Assembly (NCBI GenBank): GCA_016287065.1 | Contig: JAEEVB010000031.1 | Coordinates: 1-14,364, forward strand | Direction: 5' to 3' | Length of the DNA: 14,364 bases | Source of the DNA: Muribaculaceae bacterium | GTDB lineage: Bacteria; Bacteroidota; Bacteroidia; Bacteroidales; Muribaculaceae | In this document: positions 6,764 to 14,364 of the stretch, piece by piece | Layout: every line of letters starts with the position of its first letter | How positions within the stretch are numbered: position 1 is the first letter of the stretch | The notes under the pieces: model-generated | What the model was told of the DNA's origin: nothing | Database searches by the model: none | Seen by the model: only the letters and a program-made list of their open reading frames with translations | Program-made: the position numbers and the translations under genes

Positions 6764-6955
6764 TTACTGCTCTACCTGAGCACTAATCTGGTCAACCAGG
6801 CGCTCCACCTCGTCGTCGGTGAAGTCAATACCTTTCTTCTTCAGTAAGTCCTTGATGCGTTTACGGGTCTCTTCGCCTTTGGCTGGAGCAAACAGCAGAG
6901 CAATGCCACAACCCACAATAGTGCCACCAAGGAATGCATATAACAACGATTTCAT
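6764..6955 (-). CDS. YtxH domain-containing small membrane protein (copy 2)
   Basis: A 63-aa protein. Residues 4-24 form a glycine-rich transmembrane helix (LLYAFLGGTIVGCGIALLFAP), followed at once by the YtxH signature AP-x-KGEETRKRI and a charged helix-forming tail (LLKKKGIDFTDDEVERLVDQI). The family is membrane-anchored with a cytoplasmic coiled tail and is often linked to general stress; its molecular role is not established. It is a tandem paralogue of the gene 24 nt upstream: both share LLFAP-x-KG-x-ETR, LKK-x-GI, a DD pair and LVD-x-I at equal spacing. The ATG at 6953-6955 has the hydrophobic segment right behind it, which supports this start. Confidence 0.88.
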   Translation of the reverse strand: MKSLLYAFLGGTIVGCGIALLFAPAKGEETRKRIKDLLKKKGIDFTDDEVERLVDQISAQVEQ

Positions 6956-6979
6956 CTTTCTAATTTGTTTAGGGGGTTA

Positions 6980-7186
6980 TCAGTCTTTTTCAATTTCTCT
7001 TGCTATGTCATCAACCAGTTCCGACATATCATCATCTTTCAGCTTGATGCCTCTTTTCTTGAGCATCGATGCAATTTTGGTGCGGGTTTCCGATCCCTTT
7101 TCGGGGGCAAAAAGCAAACCCACTGTGGCACCTGCGAGCACGCCGCCCACTACTGCCATCACAATGTGAATAGGTTTAACGTTCAT
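6980..7186 (-). CDS. YtxH domain-containing small membrane protein (copy 1)
   Basis: A 68-aa protein, the first gene of the minus-strand small-protein operon. A transmembrane helix (about residues 6-27, IHIVMAVVGGVLAGATVGLLFA) precedes the YtxH motif PEKGSETRTKI and a charged tail with DDDMSELVDDIAREIEKD, probably cytoplasmic and coiled. It is a clear paralogue of copy 2. The gene diverges from uvrA across a 163-nt A/T-rich gap. I found no exact TAnnTTTG promoter for it; the nearest candidate on the minus strand is TATAATTTG (7278-7270), one base too long in the spacer of the -7 element and lacking a -33 partner. Confidence 0.88.
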   Translation of the reverse strand: MNVKPIHIVMAVVGGVLAGATVGLLFAPEKGSETRTKIASMLKKRGIKLKDDDMSELVDDIAREIEKD

Positions 7187-7297
7187 AGTAATTCTTATTT
7201 TAAATGTTAATAGATAAATAATCGTTTTTTGATTTCGACCACTAAATTATATAATAAAATCGAACAAAACAAATTATACCTATATTTTTTAACCTGA

Positions 7298-7329
7298 TTT
7301 GTTCATTATGCGAACTTATGTTAACTTTG
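7298..7329 (+). promoter_or_regulatory. uvrA promoter (Bacteroidota TTTG / TAnnTTTG)
   Basis: TTTG at 7298-7301, 20-nt spacer, TAACTTTG at 7322-7329. Both boxes match the consensus exactly. Transcription would begin near 7336, leaving a leader of about 14 nt before the ATG at 7350. This excludes the longer ORF start at 7299, which lies inside the -33 box. Confidence 0.75.
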
Positions 7330-7349
7330 TAGCTTATTTCAATCGACAA

Positions 7350-10148
7350 ATGGAAAAAGACTGCATCATCATAAAAGGAGCCAGAGTCAACAACCTCAAG
7401 AACATCGATGTGAACCTGCCACGCGGCAAGTTTATCGTAATCACGGGGCTTTCTGGCTCGGGTAAATCCTCACTTGCGTTCGACACGCTTTATGCCGAAG
7501 GGCAACGACGCTATGTCGAGAGTCTTTCTTCCTACGCACGGCAGTTTATGGGCCGACTCACAAAACCCGAGTGCGATTACATCAAGGGATTACCGCCGGC
7601 CATAGCCATTGAGCAAAGGGTGAACACACGCAATTCCCGCAGCACAGTGGGAACGTCTACTGAAATCTACGACTACTTGCGACTCCTGTTTGCCCGCATC
7701 GGCATCACCTACTCCCCCATCTCGGGCAACATCGTCAAGAAGCACACTTCACAAGACGTGATGAGCACCATCTATTCCTATCCTCCCGGTTGCAAGATGG
7801 CACTGCTGTGCAACGTCTTGCCACAAGGAGGACGCACCATCGCCCAACAACTCGAGGTGCTCGCTAAAGGCGGTTATTCACGACTGGAGCTGGATGGCCG
7901 TTTTATGCCCATCAGCGAAGTGCTGGCTAATGGCATCGACGAAGAGCATTTCAACCACCACCTGCTCATCGACCGCTTCATCACAACTGCAACTCACGAC
8001 GACGACATGCGCATTCTCGACTCCCTGTCAACGGCTTTTTACGAAGGGAAAGACGAGTGCACACTCATGGTAATCGACAATAACAACAACCGCCACTACC
8101 ACACCTACTCTAAGAAATTTGAGGCCGACGGAATCTCTTTCCAAGAACCTAACGACCTCATGTTCAATTTCAACAATCCTATTGGCGCATGTCCCACTTG
8201 TGAGGGATTCGGCAAAATCATGGGGGTCGACGAGAACCTTGTGGTACCCAACAAGTCTTTGTCGGTTTACGACGATGCAGTCATGTGTTGGCGCGGTAAT
8301 GTCATGAGCGAGTGGAAACGAGAATTCATTCACCTCGCTTCGCGTTATGATTTCCCCATACACAAGCCTTACTTCCAGCTCACCGAAGATCAGAAACGGC
8401 TGCTCTGGGATGGGGCCGATGGCTTTCCCGGAATCAACGGCTTTTTCAACTGGATCAAAAGCAAATCCTACTCCATTCAATATCGCGTGCTGCTCGCTCG
8501 ATACCGAGGCAAGACCGATTGCCCTGACTGCCATGGCTCTCGACTGAAACCCGAAGCCCTATATGTGAAAATCAATGGCATGACCATTGCCGACCTTGTG
8601 CACATGCCCATCGAACGCTTGGCCACATGGTTCAATGAGCTACAACTCACCGAAAACGAGCAAATCATTACAAAACGACTGCTTACCGAAATCAAGCACC
8701 GGCTGCAATATCTTGTTGATGTTGGACTCGGATATCTCACTCTCGACCGCCGCTCCTCGTCATTGTCGGGCGGCGAGAGTCAGCGCATCAATCTCGCCAC
8801 ATCCTTGGGCAGTTCACTCATGGGGTCGGTCTACATTCTCGACGAGCCCAGCATCGGCCTTCATTCACGCGACACGCACAAACTCATTTCAGTACTGCGC
8901 CAGCTCAAAGAAGGAGGCAACACTGTGGTGGTAGTGGAACATGACGAGGAAATCATTCGCGCTGCCGACTACCTTATCGACATTGGCCCCGAAGCCGGGC
9001 GTCTCGGAGGCGAGGTAGTCTACCAAGGTGAGGTCAGCCAGCTGCATAGCAGCGAACGTAGCTACACTTCCAAGTATCTCACGGGGGCACTTTCTATCCC
9101 AGTTCCCAAAACCAGACGCAAATGGAGCAACTTCATTGAGGTGAAAGGCGCGGCCGAAAACAACCTCAAAGGCATCGATGTGCGTTTCCCGCTGAATGTC
9201 ATGACCGTAGTCACAGGCGTGAGCGGCTCGGGTAAATCCACTCTTGTCGATGACGTACTCTATCGGTCCCTGGCACGCCACTTCGACATTGCCGTCGACT
9301 CACCGGGAGCTGTAGCTGCACTCGAAGGCGACCTCGACATGATCAAGAATGTGGAATTTGTCGACCAGAATCCCATCGGCAAGTCCACAAGAAGCAACCC
9401 TGCCACCTACCTCAAGGCTTTCGACGAGATTCGCCAGCTCTATGCAGCCCAGCAGCTCTCAAAGCAGATGGGGTACGGCCCTGGCTTTTTCTCGTTCAAC
9501 TCACAGGGTGGACGATGTGAGGACTGCAAGGGCGAGGGTACCGTCACCATCGAGATGCAGTTCATGGCCGACATCGTGCTCACCTGCGAGACATGCCACG
9601 GCAAGCGATTCAATCACAACGCGCTCGAAGTCACTTATCGTGGCAAGAACATCCACGACATCCTCGAGATGACTGTCAATCAAGCCATCGAATTCTTCTC
9701 ACAAGAGAACAAACAGAACGAAAAGCGAATTGTCGCACGGCTGAAGCCCCTTCAGGATGTAGGACTCGGTTACATCAAACTCGGGCAATCATCTTCAACA
9801 CTTTCTGGCGGTGAAAATCAGCGAGTGAAACTCGCATCATATCTGGCAGGAGAGAAACACAACAGCACACTCTACATCTTCGACGAACCTACCACGGGAC
9901 TCCATTTCCACGACATCAACAAATTGATGGAATCTTTGAACCGACTTGTCGACAACGGGCACACAGTCATCATCATCGAGCACAACATCGACGTCATCAA
10001 GTGTGCCGACCACGTAATCGACCTCGGACCCGACGGCGGCAACCGTGGCGGAGAAATTGTGGCAACCGGAACCCCTGAGCAAATAGCAGCCTGCCCCAGC
10101 AGCTTTACAGGAAAGTTCCTGAAAGAAAAACTGGAAGCAGGCCGATAA
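7350..10148 (+). CDS. uvrA: Excinuclease ABC subunit UvrA
   Basis: Damage-sensing ATPase of nucleotide excision repair; its dimer loads UvrB at lesions. The chosen start MEKDCIIIKGARVNNL gives 932 aa (E. coli 940); an upstream in-frame start at 7299 overlaps the promoter. There are two ABC cassettes. The first has Walker A GLSGSGKS at 33-40 and signature LSGGESQ at 472-478 with Walker B VYILDEPSIGLH. The second has Walker A GVSGSGKS at 623-630 and signature LSGGENQ at 818-824 with LYIFDEPTTGLH. The C-terminal zinc module is intact (C723, C726, C746, C749). The first zinc module is not: CPTC at 281-284 is present, but the partner CXXC expected some 24 residues earlier is replaced by FEADGISF (about 257-264). 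Another CPDC pair is at 391-394. It is transcribed alone and converges with the DUF4293 gene. Confidence 0.98.
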   Translation: MEKDCIIIKGARVNNLKNIDVNLPRGKFIVITGLSGSGKSSLAFDTLYAEGQRRYVESLSSYARQFMGRLTKPECDYIKGLPPAIAIEQRVNTRNSRSTVGTSTEIYDYLRLLFARIGITYSPISGNIVKKHTSQDVMSTIYSYPPGCKMALLCNVLPQGGRTIAQQLEVLAKGGYSRLELDGRFMPISEVLANGIDEEHFNHHLLIDRFITTATHDDDMRILDSLSTAFYEGKDECTLMVIDNNNNRHYHTYSKKFEADGISFQEPNDLMFNFNNPIGACPTCEGFGKIMGVDENLVVPNKSLSVYDDAVMCWRGNVMSEWKREFIHLASRYDFPIHKPYFQLTEDQKRLLWDGADGFPGINGFFNWIKSKSYSIQYRVLLARYRGKTDCPDCHGSRLKPEALYVKINGMTIADLVHMPIERLATWFNELQLTENEQIITKRLLTEIKHRLQYLVDVGLGYLTLDRRSSSLSGGESQRINLATSLGSSLMGSVYILDEPSIGLHSRDTHKLISVLRQLKEGGNTVVVVEHDEEIIRAADYLIDIGPEAGRLGGEVVYQGEVSQLHSSERSYTSKYLTGALSIPVPKTRRKWSNFIEVKGAAENNLKGIDVRFPLNVMTVVTGVSGSGKSTLVDDVLYRSLARHFDIAVDSPGAVAALEGDLDMIKNVEFVDQNPIGKSTRSNPATYLKAFDEIRQLYAAQQLSKQMGYGPGFFSFNSQGGRCEDCKGEGTVTIEMQFMADIVLTCETCHGKRFNHNALEVTYRGKNIHDILEMTVNQAIEFFSQENKQNEKRIVARLKPLQDVGLGYIKLGQSSSTLSGGENQRVKLASYLAGEKHNSTLYIFDEPTTGLHFHDINKLMESLNRLVDNGHTVIIIEHNIDVIKCADHVIDLGPDGGNRGGEIVATGTPEQIAACPSSFTGKFLKEKLEAGR

Positions 10149-10167
10149 TGAGTTCCTGATTTAAACC

Positions 10168-10182
10168 GATTGCCTCGCAATC
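10168..10182. terminator. Possible short terminator between convergent uvrA and DUF4293 genes
   Basis: GATTGC (10168-10173) pairs with GCAATC (10177-10182) around a 3-nt loop, in the 32-nt gap between convergent stops; the DUF4293 stop codon overlaps the stem. Neither strand has a clear T-run after it (TTTAAA on minus, shifted by two bases), so termination is only a guess. Confidence 0.3.
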
Positions 10183-10624
10183 ACCTGATGCGGGCGCTGT
10201 CGCTCAGTATCCGCTGGTCTCTTGTAATGCCGCGATGAGCCAAGAACAGCAACAATAGCGAAGCCACAGGCAGAACATTGCTGATGTCAATGCTCAAATT
10301 CTGTTCGTCGGTTGCACCCAGAATCATCACACCAATTGATATCAGCAAAGCAATCAGCAAAATAATGCTGATACCGCACAACCGTTTCTGCAATCTCAGG
10401 TTCTTGTAGCTGAATATCGCTATAACTGTCAACACAACAACCAGCCCATTCAGGCACGACATGAGAAGGTGAATCGATGTTTTGCCGGCAACTCCGGTAG
10501 AAAGGGTTCCAACCATGTATTCACTACCGGCAACATCAAACGAGAAAGAGGTCAAAAATGCAAAGACCACCATCATAACCAATGCAATCAGCAAGTAAAG
10601 CGTCTGAATTCTCTGTATTACCAT
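10181..10624 (-). CDS. DUF4293-family four-helix membrane protein
   Basis: A 147-aa integral membrane protein typical of Bacteroidota, with no known function. From the chosen ATG it begins MVIQRIQTLYLL, the conserved family opening. Four hydrophobic segments are seen: about 8-30 (LYLLIALVMMVVFAFLTSF), 49-72 (IHLLMSCLNGLVVVLTVIAI), 82-105 (LCGISIILLIALLISIGVMI) and 117-131 (NVLPVASLLLLFLAH). Polar loops lie between, and the C-terminal tail is basic (RDQRILSDSARIR), as expected for a cytoplasmic end. A 7-residue longer form would use TTG at 10645, which sits in the -7 box of the likely promoter, so I reject it. The gene is monocistronic, convergent with uvrA and divergent from the TPR gene. Confidence 0.85.
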   Translation of the reverse strand: MVIQRIQTLYLLIALVMMVVFAFLTSFSFDVAGSEYMVGTLSTGVAGKTSIHLLMSCLNGLVVVLTVIAIFSYKNLRLQKRLCGISIILLIALLISIGVMILGATDEQNLSIDISNVLPVASLLLLFLAHRGITRDQRILSDSARIR

Positions 10625-10642
10625 AATATCTTCTTTTTTCTG

Positions 10643-10650
10643 CAAATTTA
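10643..10650 (-). promoter_or_regulatory. Likely -7 element of the DUF4293 gene
   Basis: Minus-strand 10650-10643 reads TAAATTTG followed by CA, an exact TAnnTTTG box 18 nt before the ATG at 10624. The expected -33 site (about 10674-10671) reads TTCC, a poor match, so the promoter rests on one box. Confidence 0.45.
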
Positions 10651-10741
10651 TATTATTTATTTCATTTTATGGAATCTTTTCCCACTTTATTTGTTATTTA
10701 GCACGATTTTTGCTCTCTATTTATTATTTAAATATTTAAAT

Positions 10742-12970
10742 ATGAATCTTCAAGAAATTCAACTTCATAAGAAACAGATGGATGTGTTGCTACCTGAAAA
10801 CCGCATCCACGAGGCACTCGACGTGCTCAAGCGATTCATCGACGCAGCTGCTGTCTATGAGTTCAACAACGAATTTACCGAAATCAAGACGTCCTATAGT
10901 TATCTGCTGCAGTTCTTTGCAACTGGCGCAGCCGACCCCGAACAGCAAAAGATGCTCGTCAGCATCATCTCTAAAATCTACACGCTGCGCGACAAGTGCA
11001 TCATCCACCTCTCGCAGAACGACTCGTTCGACTTCTTCTTCACACGCTTTCAGGCATTGCGACAAGTCAATCTGTCAGAACTCGTAGAGCAGTATAAGAA
11101 TCTCACAAACAGGCTCGAACTGCTTCAGTCGGTCGACGAGGGCACACAAAATCAGGCTGCCATCAATAGCGTGCTCGAACAACGCGAAAGAACAGTTGTC
11201 AACATATTTAATAAGGTATGGTGCTCTTTCCCCATTTCATCTAGCGATGCCGCTGTCATGAGAGAGGTGTTTTCCTCGCCCGATGTCGAGTGGCAGGCTA
11301 AGGCCGTCTTCGTCTCTGCCCTATTCTTGGGCACATGCAAATTCTTCGACGAACAGAAACTGACGCTCCTACTCGATGCTTATTGCAACTGCAGCGTTCA
11401 AGAAGTGCAAATCAGGGCCATCACCGCCTTCGTTATCTCCATGTATCTGCATCAAGATCGCAAGCATTTCTCATCGCAGGTTCATGCCATGCTCGACAAC
11501 GCCTCACAGCAACCCGCTTTCACCTCCGACATCAAGTCGGTTTTCATTCGCCTCATCAGGTCACGTAACACCGAGAATATCACTAAACTAATGCGTGAAG
11601 ACTTGATGCCTAACTTAATGAAAATCAAGCCCGACATACTGAATAAAATCAAAGGCAAAGCATCCTCCACCGACATCCTCGACCTTGAGGCCAATCCCGA
11701 GTGGCAAGAATGGCTCGAGAATTCTGGAATCGCAAAAAAGATGGAAGAACTCAACGAGTTGCAGTTCGAGGGGGGCGACGTTTTCATCTCGGCTTTCTCG
11801 CATCTCAAGTCATTCCCCTTCTTCAACACCTTGGCCAACTGGTTCCTCCCCTACGACTCTAATCATTCTATGGTCAGAGCCGCCTACCCTGCCGGCGGCA
11901 GCAAGTTGCTCAGCGCACTCATCGCGTCGGCACCTGTGCTGTGCGACAGTGACAAATACTCGCTGTGTTTCTCTCTTGCCACCATGCCCGAGAACCAGCA
12001 GCAACTCATGCAGAGCCAGTTCAATGCACAGGCCGAACAGCTCAAGGAAATGGCAAGCGAGTCCGCCGACAATCCCGTCGCCAAACGCGACCGACTCATC
12101 AATCAGTATGTGCAGGACCTTTACCGCTTTTTCAAGCTCTACTCCCGTCGACGCGATTTCCCGGCCATATTCGACACCGACCTGAATCTCATCAACATCC
12201 CACTCATCGGGCCATTCATTCAAGACAAGGATTCCATCTCGCTCGTGGCAGAGTTTTATTTCAAGAACAATTTTTACAACGATGCCATCAGCCATTACCG
12301 CTATCTGCTCGACAACTGGAACGACAACGATCTGCTCATCTACCAAAAGATAGGCTTTGCCTATCAGGTGCAGGGTAAATACTCCAAGGCCATCGACTAC
12401 TATTTGAAGTACGACCTCACCAACGACACCGACCTCTGGAATCTGCAGCACATCGCCAGTTGCTACAAGGCATTGAAAAACAACGAAAAAGCCTTTGAGT
12501 ATTTTCTGAAAGCCTATGAGCTGAAACCCGATAATGTCTCCACCTGCCTCAACATCGGGCACTATTACCTCGAAACGGCACAAATCGACGAGGCCCTGAA
12601 GTATTATTATAAAGTAGATTACCTCGACACCAAGAAGCATCGTTCATGGCGCCCCATCGCATGGTGCTCGTTCCTGAAAGGCGACTTTGAGCAGAGCCTG
12701 AACTATTATAATAAGATTCTCGACAGTAAAACTGCCACAGCTCACGATCACCTCAACCTGGGCCACCTCGTCCTGTGCAGCAAGGGACTCACCGAAGCAT
12801 TGCCGCATTATCTCAATGCCATTCATGCCTTCGAGGGCAAGCTCGACTTGTTCTCTCATGCCTTCTTTGCCGACGCCAAGATTCTTGAGAGTAAAGGCAT
12901 TGACCCGGCCACACTGCCCCTCATTTGCGACTACATCTTCTTCCAGAACGCACAACAAAATCAACAATAA
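10742..12970 (+). CDS. Tetratricopeptide repeat protein (742 aa)
   Basis: Probably a cytoplasmic scaffold or adaptor: no signal peptide is visible after MNLQEIQLHKKQMDVLL. The N-terminal 500 residues are mostly helical, leucine-rich sequence without a family I can name; the stretch about 180-300 (repeated short helices such as VQEVQIRAITAFVISMYL) may be HEAT-like. The last third holds about six consecutive TPR units of 34 residues, from about residue 500 to 700, with recurring G/A-Y ... A-Y patterns such as IGFAYQVQGKYSKAIDYYLK and IGHYYLETAQIDEALKYYYK. The ATG at 10742 is used because the longer open frame (from 10469) runs antisense into the DUF4293 gene and is low-complexity A/T-rich sequence. 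An M3 peptidase gene starts 7 nt after its stop, so they form an operon. Only a weak -7-like GATTTTTG (10705-10712) was seen upstream. Confidence 0.9.
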   Translation: MNLQEIQLHKKQMDVLLPENRIHEALDVLKRFIDAAAVYEFNNEFTEIKTSYSYLLQFFATGAADPEQQKMLVSIISKIYTLRDKCIIHLSQNDSFDFFFTRFQALRQVNLSELVEQYKNLTNRLELLQSVDEGTQNQAAINSVLEQRERTVVNIFNKVWCSFPISSSDAAVMREVFSSPDVEWQAKAVFVSALFLGTCKFFDEQKLTLLLDAYCNCSVQEVQIRAITAFVISMYLHQDRKHFSSQVHAMLDNASQQPAFTSDIKSVFIRLIRSRNTENITKLMREDLMPNLMKIKPDILNKIKGKASSTDILDLEANPEWQEWLENSGIAKKMEELNELQFEGGDVFISAFSHLKSFPFFNTLANWFLPYDSNHSMVRAAYPAGGSKLLSALIASAPVLCDSDKYSLCFSLATMPENQQQLMQSQFNAQAEQLKEMASESADNPVAKRDRLINQYVQDLYRFFKLYSRRRDFPAIFDTDLNLINIPLIGPFIQDKDSISLVAEFYFKNNFYNDAISHYRYLLDNWNDNDLLIYQKIGFAYQVQGKYSKAIDYYLKYDLTNDTDLWNLQHIASCYKALKNNEKAFEYFLKAYELKPDNVSTCLNIGHYYLETAQIDEALKYYYKVDYLDTKKHRSWRPIAWCSFLKGDFEQSLNYYNKILDSKTATAHDHLNLGHLVLCSKGLTEALPHYLNAIHAFEGKLDLFSHAFFADAKILESKGIDPATLPLICDYIFFQNAQQNQQ

Positions 12971-12977
12971 CCCCATT

Positions 12978-14364
12978 ATGAGCAACGATAACGTCTTTTT
13001 TGCTCCATTCACCCTCAATCACGGAGCCATCCCATTCAACCGCATCAACAATGCCCTCTTCGAGCCCGCAGTCACCGAGGCCATCAGCAGGCACAACAAC
13101 GAAATACAGCAAATCATCGACAATCCCGAGCCGCCCACGTTCCAGAACACCGTCGTGGCTCTCGAGCGTAGCGGCCAGATGCTCTCACGGGTGCTTGGCG
13201 TCTTCTTCCCGCTTCTCTCAGCCAATGCCGACGACGAGCTGCTCGCCATCTCCGAGCGACTCATGCCTGTGCTCGACGCTCACTCCAACGAAATCACCCT
13301 CAACGAGAAACTCTGGGAACGCATCAAGTATGTTAACGAGCATTTCGACCCCAAGCTGCACTCCCCCGAAGACGCCATGCTGCTCAAGCGCACCAACGAT
13401 GCTTTCATCAACTGTGGCGCAGCGCTGCCTGCCGACAAGAAGGAGCAATTCAAGCAGTTGTCAAAACGGCTGGCTCAACTCAAGGTGAAATTTGAGCAAA
13501 ACACCCTCAAAGAGATGGCACGCCTCGAGTTGTGGCTATCGAAAGACGACCTCGACGGTCTGCCCGAGAGCACAGTCGAAGCTGCTGCAATGGCTGCCAA
13601 GGCCAAAGGACGCCAAGGCGAGTTTCTCATCACCCTGCGAGCACCCAGCTACCAGCCCTTCATGAAATACTCCGCTCGCCGCGATCTGCGTGAACGACTC
13701 TACATGATGTACAACACACAATGCACCACTGGCGAGTTTTCTAACGTCGACGTCATTCAGCAAATAGCCAACACTCGTCTCGAAGTTGCCCAGTTATTGG
13801 GCTATAAGTGCTATGCCGACTATCACCTGAAGGACATGATGGCACTGAACAAAGAGAATGTCTTCGACATGTTCACCCGTCTGCACGACGCTTACATGCC
13901 AGCGCTCAACAACGAGATCGACGAACTGACACGTTTTGCTCGCCAACGCGAAGGCAACGACTTTGAGCTCAGGCCTTGGGACTATTCCTACTATGCCAAT
14001 CTACTCAAAGACCACAAATTCCACTTCAACGATGAGCAGTTGCGTCCCTACTTCGAGTTGAGCAACGTCATCAAGGGCGTTTTCAGCCTCGCCACCCGCC
14101 TCTATGGCATTCAATTTGTTAAGAACCACGAGGCCCCGGTGTTTGACCCCGATATGCTCGTTTACGACGTGCTCGATACCGACGGTCAGTTCCTGGGCAT
14201 GCTCTACACCGACTTCTACCCGCGCGAAACCAAGCAGAGCGGTGCTTGGATGACCGACTTCCGCGACCAGCACATCGATGCCCAGGGTAACGACGTGCGG
14301 CCTCTAGTGTCACTCACCATGAACTTCACCAAGCCCACCGAGTCCAAGCCCTCACTGCTCACCT
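12978..14364 (+). CDS. M3-family zinc metallopeptidase, Dcp-like (N-terminal 462 residues; cut by window edge)
   Basis: Oligopeptidase of the thimet/Dcp family (peptidyl-dipeptidase type), which degrades short peptides. I read it from the ATG at 12978, 7 nt after the TPR stop; the frame stays open to the window end. Family-typical stretches are seen: an N-terminal IPFNRINNALFEPAVTEAI, PTFQNTVVALERSG near 55-70, LGYKCYADYHL near 275, WDYSYYANLL near 335, and YTDFYPRETKQSGAW near 412. The last codons (NFTKPTESKPSLLT) are those that normally come just before the zinc-binding HEXXH helix, so the active site lies immediately beyond the window. There is no signal peptide or lipobox, unlike exported relatives, so this copy is probably cytoplasmic. 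The substrate is unknown, and dcp is plausible but not certain as the gene name. Confidence 0.92.
   Translation, partial: MSNDNVFFAPFTLNHGAIPFNRINNALFEPAVTEAISRHNNEIQQIIDNPEPPTFQNTVVALERSGQMLSRVLGVFFPLLSANADDELLAISERLMPVLDAHSNEITLNEKLWERIKYVNEHFDPKLHSPEDAMLLKRTNDAFINCGAALPADKKEQFKQLSKRLAQLKVKFEQNTLKEMARLELWLSKDDLDGLPESTVEAAAMAAKAKGRQGEFLITLRAPSYQPFMKYSARRDLRERLYMMYNTQCTTGEFSNVDVIQQIANTRLEVAQLLGYKCYADYHLKDMMALNKENVFDMFTRLHDAYMPALNNEIDELTRFARQREGNDFELRPWDYSYYANLLKDHKFHFNDEQLRPYFELSNVIKGVFSLATRLYGIQFVKNHEAPVFDPDMLVYDVLDTDGQFLGMLYTDFYPRETKQSGAWMTDFRDQHIDAQGNDVRPLVSLTMNFTKPTESKPSLLT

Noticed and set aside
10694..10712. Promoter for the TPR gene at GATTTTTG
   Set aside because: The first T of TAnnTTTG is missing and the nearest TTTG upstream is only 11 nt away instead of 19-20; mentioned in the gene entry but not called.
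10469..10741. 91-residue N-terminal extension of the TPR protein
   Set aside because: Overlaps the DUF4293 gene in antisense, and its second half translates the A/T-rich intergenic gap into a spurious hydrophobic stretch.
11810..12640. 276-aa minus-strand open frame opposite the TPR gene
   Set aside because: Antisense shadow of the TPR repeats; Val/Gly-rich low-information sequence with no family likeness.

Overview
The window looks like an ordinary chromosomal core segment of a Bacteroidota bacterium, most likely order Bacteroidales (Prevotella-like). Four things point there. The gene order tig-clpP-clpX-recQ sits beside an ECF sigma factor and uvrA. There is a DUF4293-type four-helix membrane protein with the 'IQRIQTLYLL' start. 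Promoters have the Bacteroidota form (TTTG, 19-20 nt, TAnnTTTG). Purine-rich Shine-Dalgarno sites are largely missing and leaders are A/T-rich. I see no IS element, phage module, CRISPR array, rRNA or tRNA.

Layout. Bases 1-7186 are all minus-strand. Read in the direction of transcription (high to low coordinate), they hold two small tandem YtxH-family proteins (7186-6764), a two-helix holin-X/DUF1469-like membrane protein (6674-6321), an unrecognised 96-aa basic protein (6317-6027), an ECF sigma factor with its own promoter and terminator (5795-5205), trigger factor (4953-3604), ClpP (3493-2819), ClpX (2819-1590, overlapping clpP by one base), a bidirectional terminator, and the first 492 codons of recQ running off the left edge. 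Bases 7350-10148 carry uvrA on the plus strand, divergent from the YtxH operon. A DUF4293 membrane protein (10624-10181, minus) converges on uvrA. A TPR protein (10742-12970) and an M3-family peptidase (from 12978, cut by the right edge before its HEXXH site) form a plus-strand pair 7 nt apart.

Functional grouping. Trigger factor, ClpP and ClpX make a nascent-chain folding and ATP-dependent proteolysis block. RecQ and UvrA are DNA-repair enzymes on either side of it. The YtxH/YtxH/holin-X/96-aa cluster looks like a small envelope-associated operon, analogous in layout (not shown homologous) to the enterobacterial yqjD-yqjE-yqjK cluster.

No clear new defence or mobile system is present. The least explained parts are the small membrane-protein operon with its perfect 14-bp hairpin, the 96-aa protein with an inverted repeat bracketing its stop codon, the loss of the first CXXC pair in UvrA, and the roughly 500-residue unassigned N-terminal part of the TPR protein. 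Starts chosen for uvrA, the DUF4293 gene, the TPR gene and the holin-X gene are downstream of the longest possible ORF start, for reasons given in each entry. No intergenic stretch exceeds 300 bases; the longest is about 231 (5796-6026).
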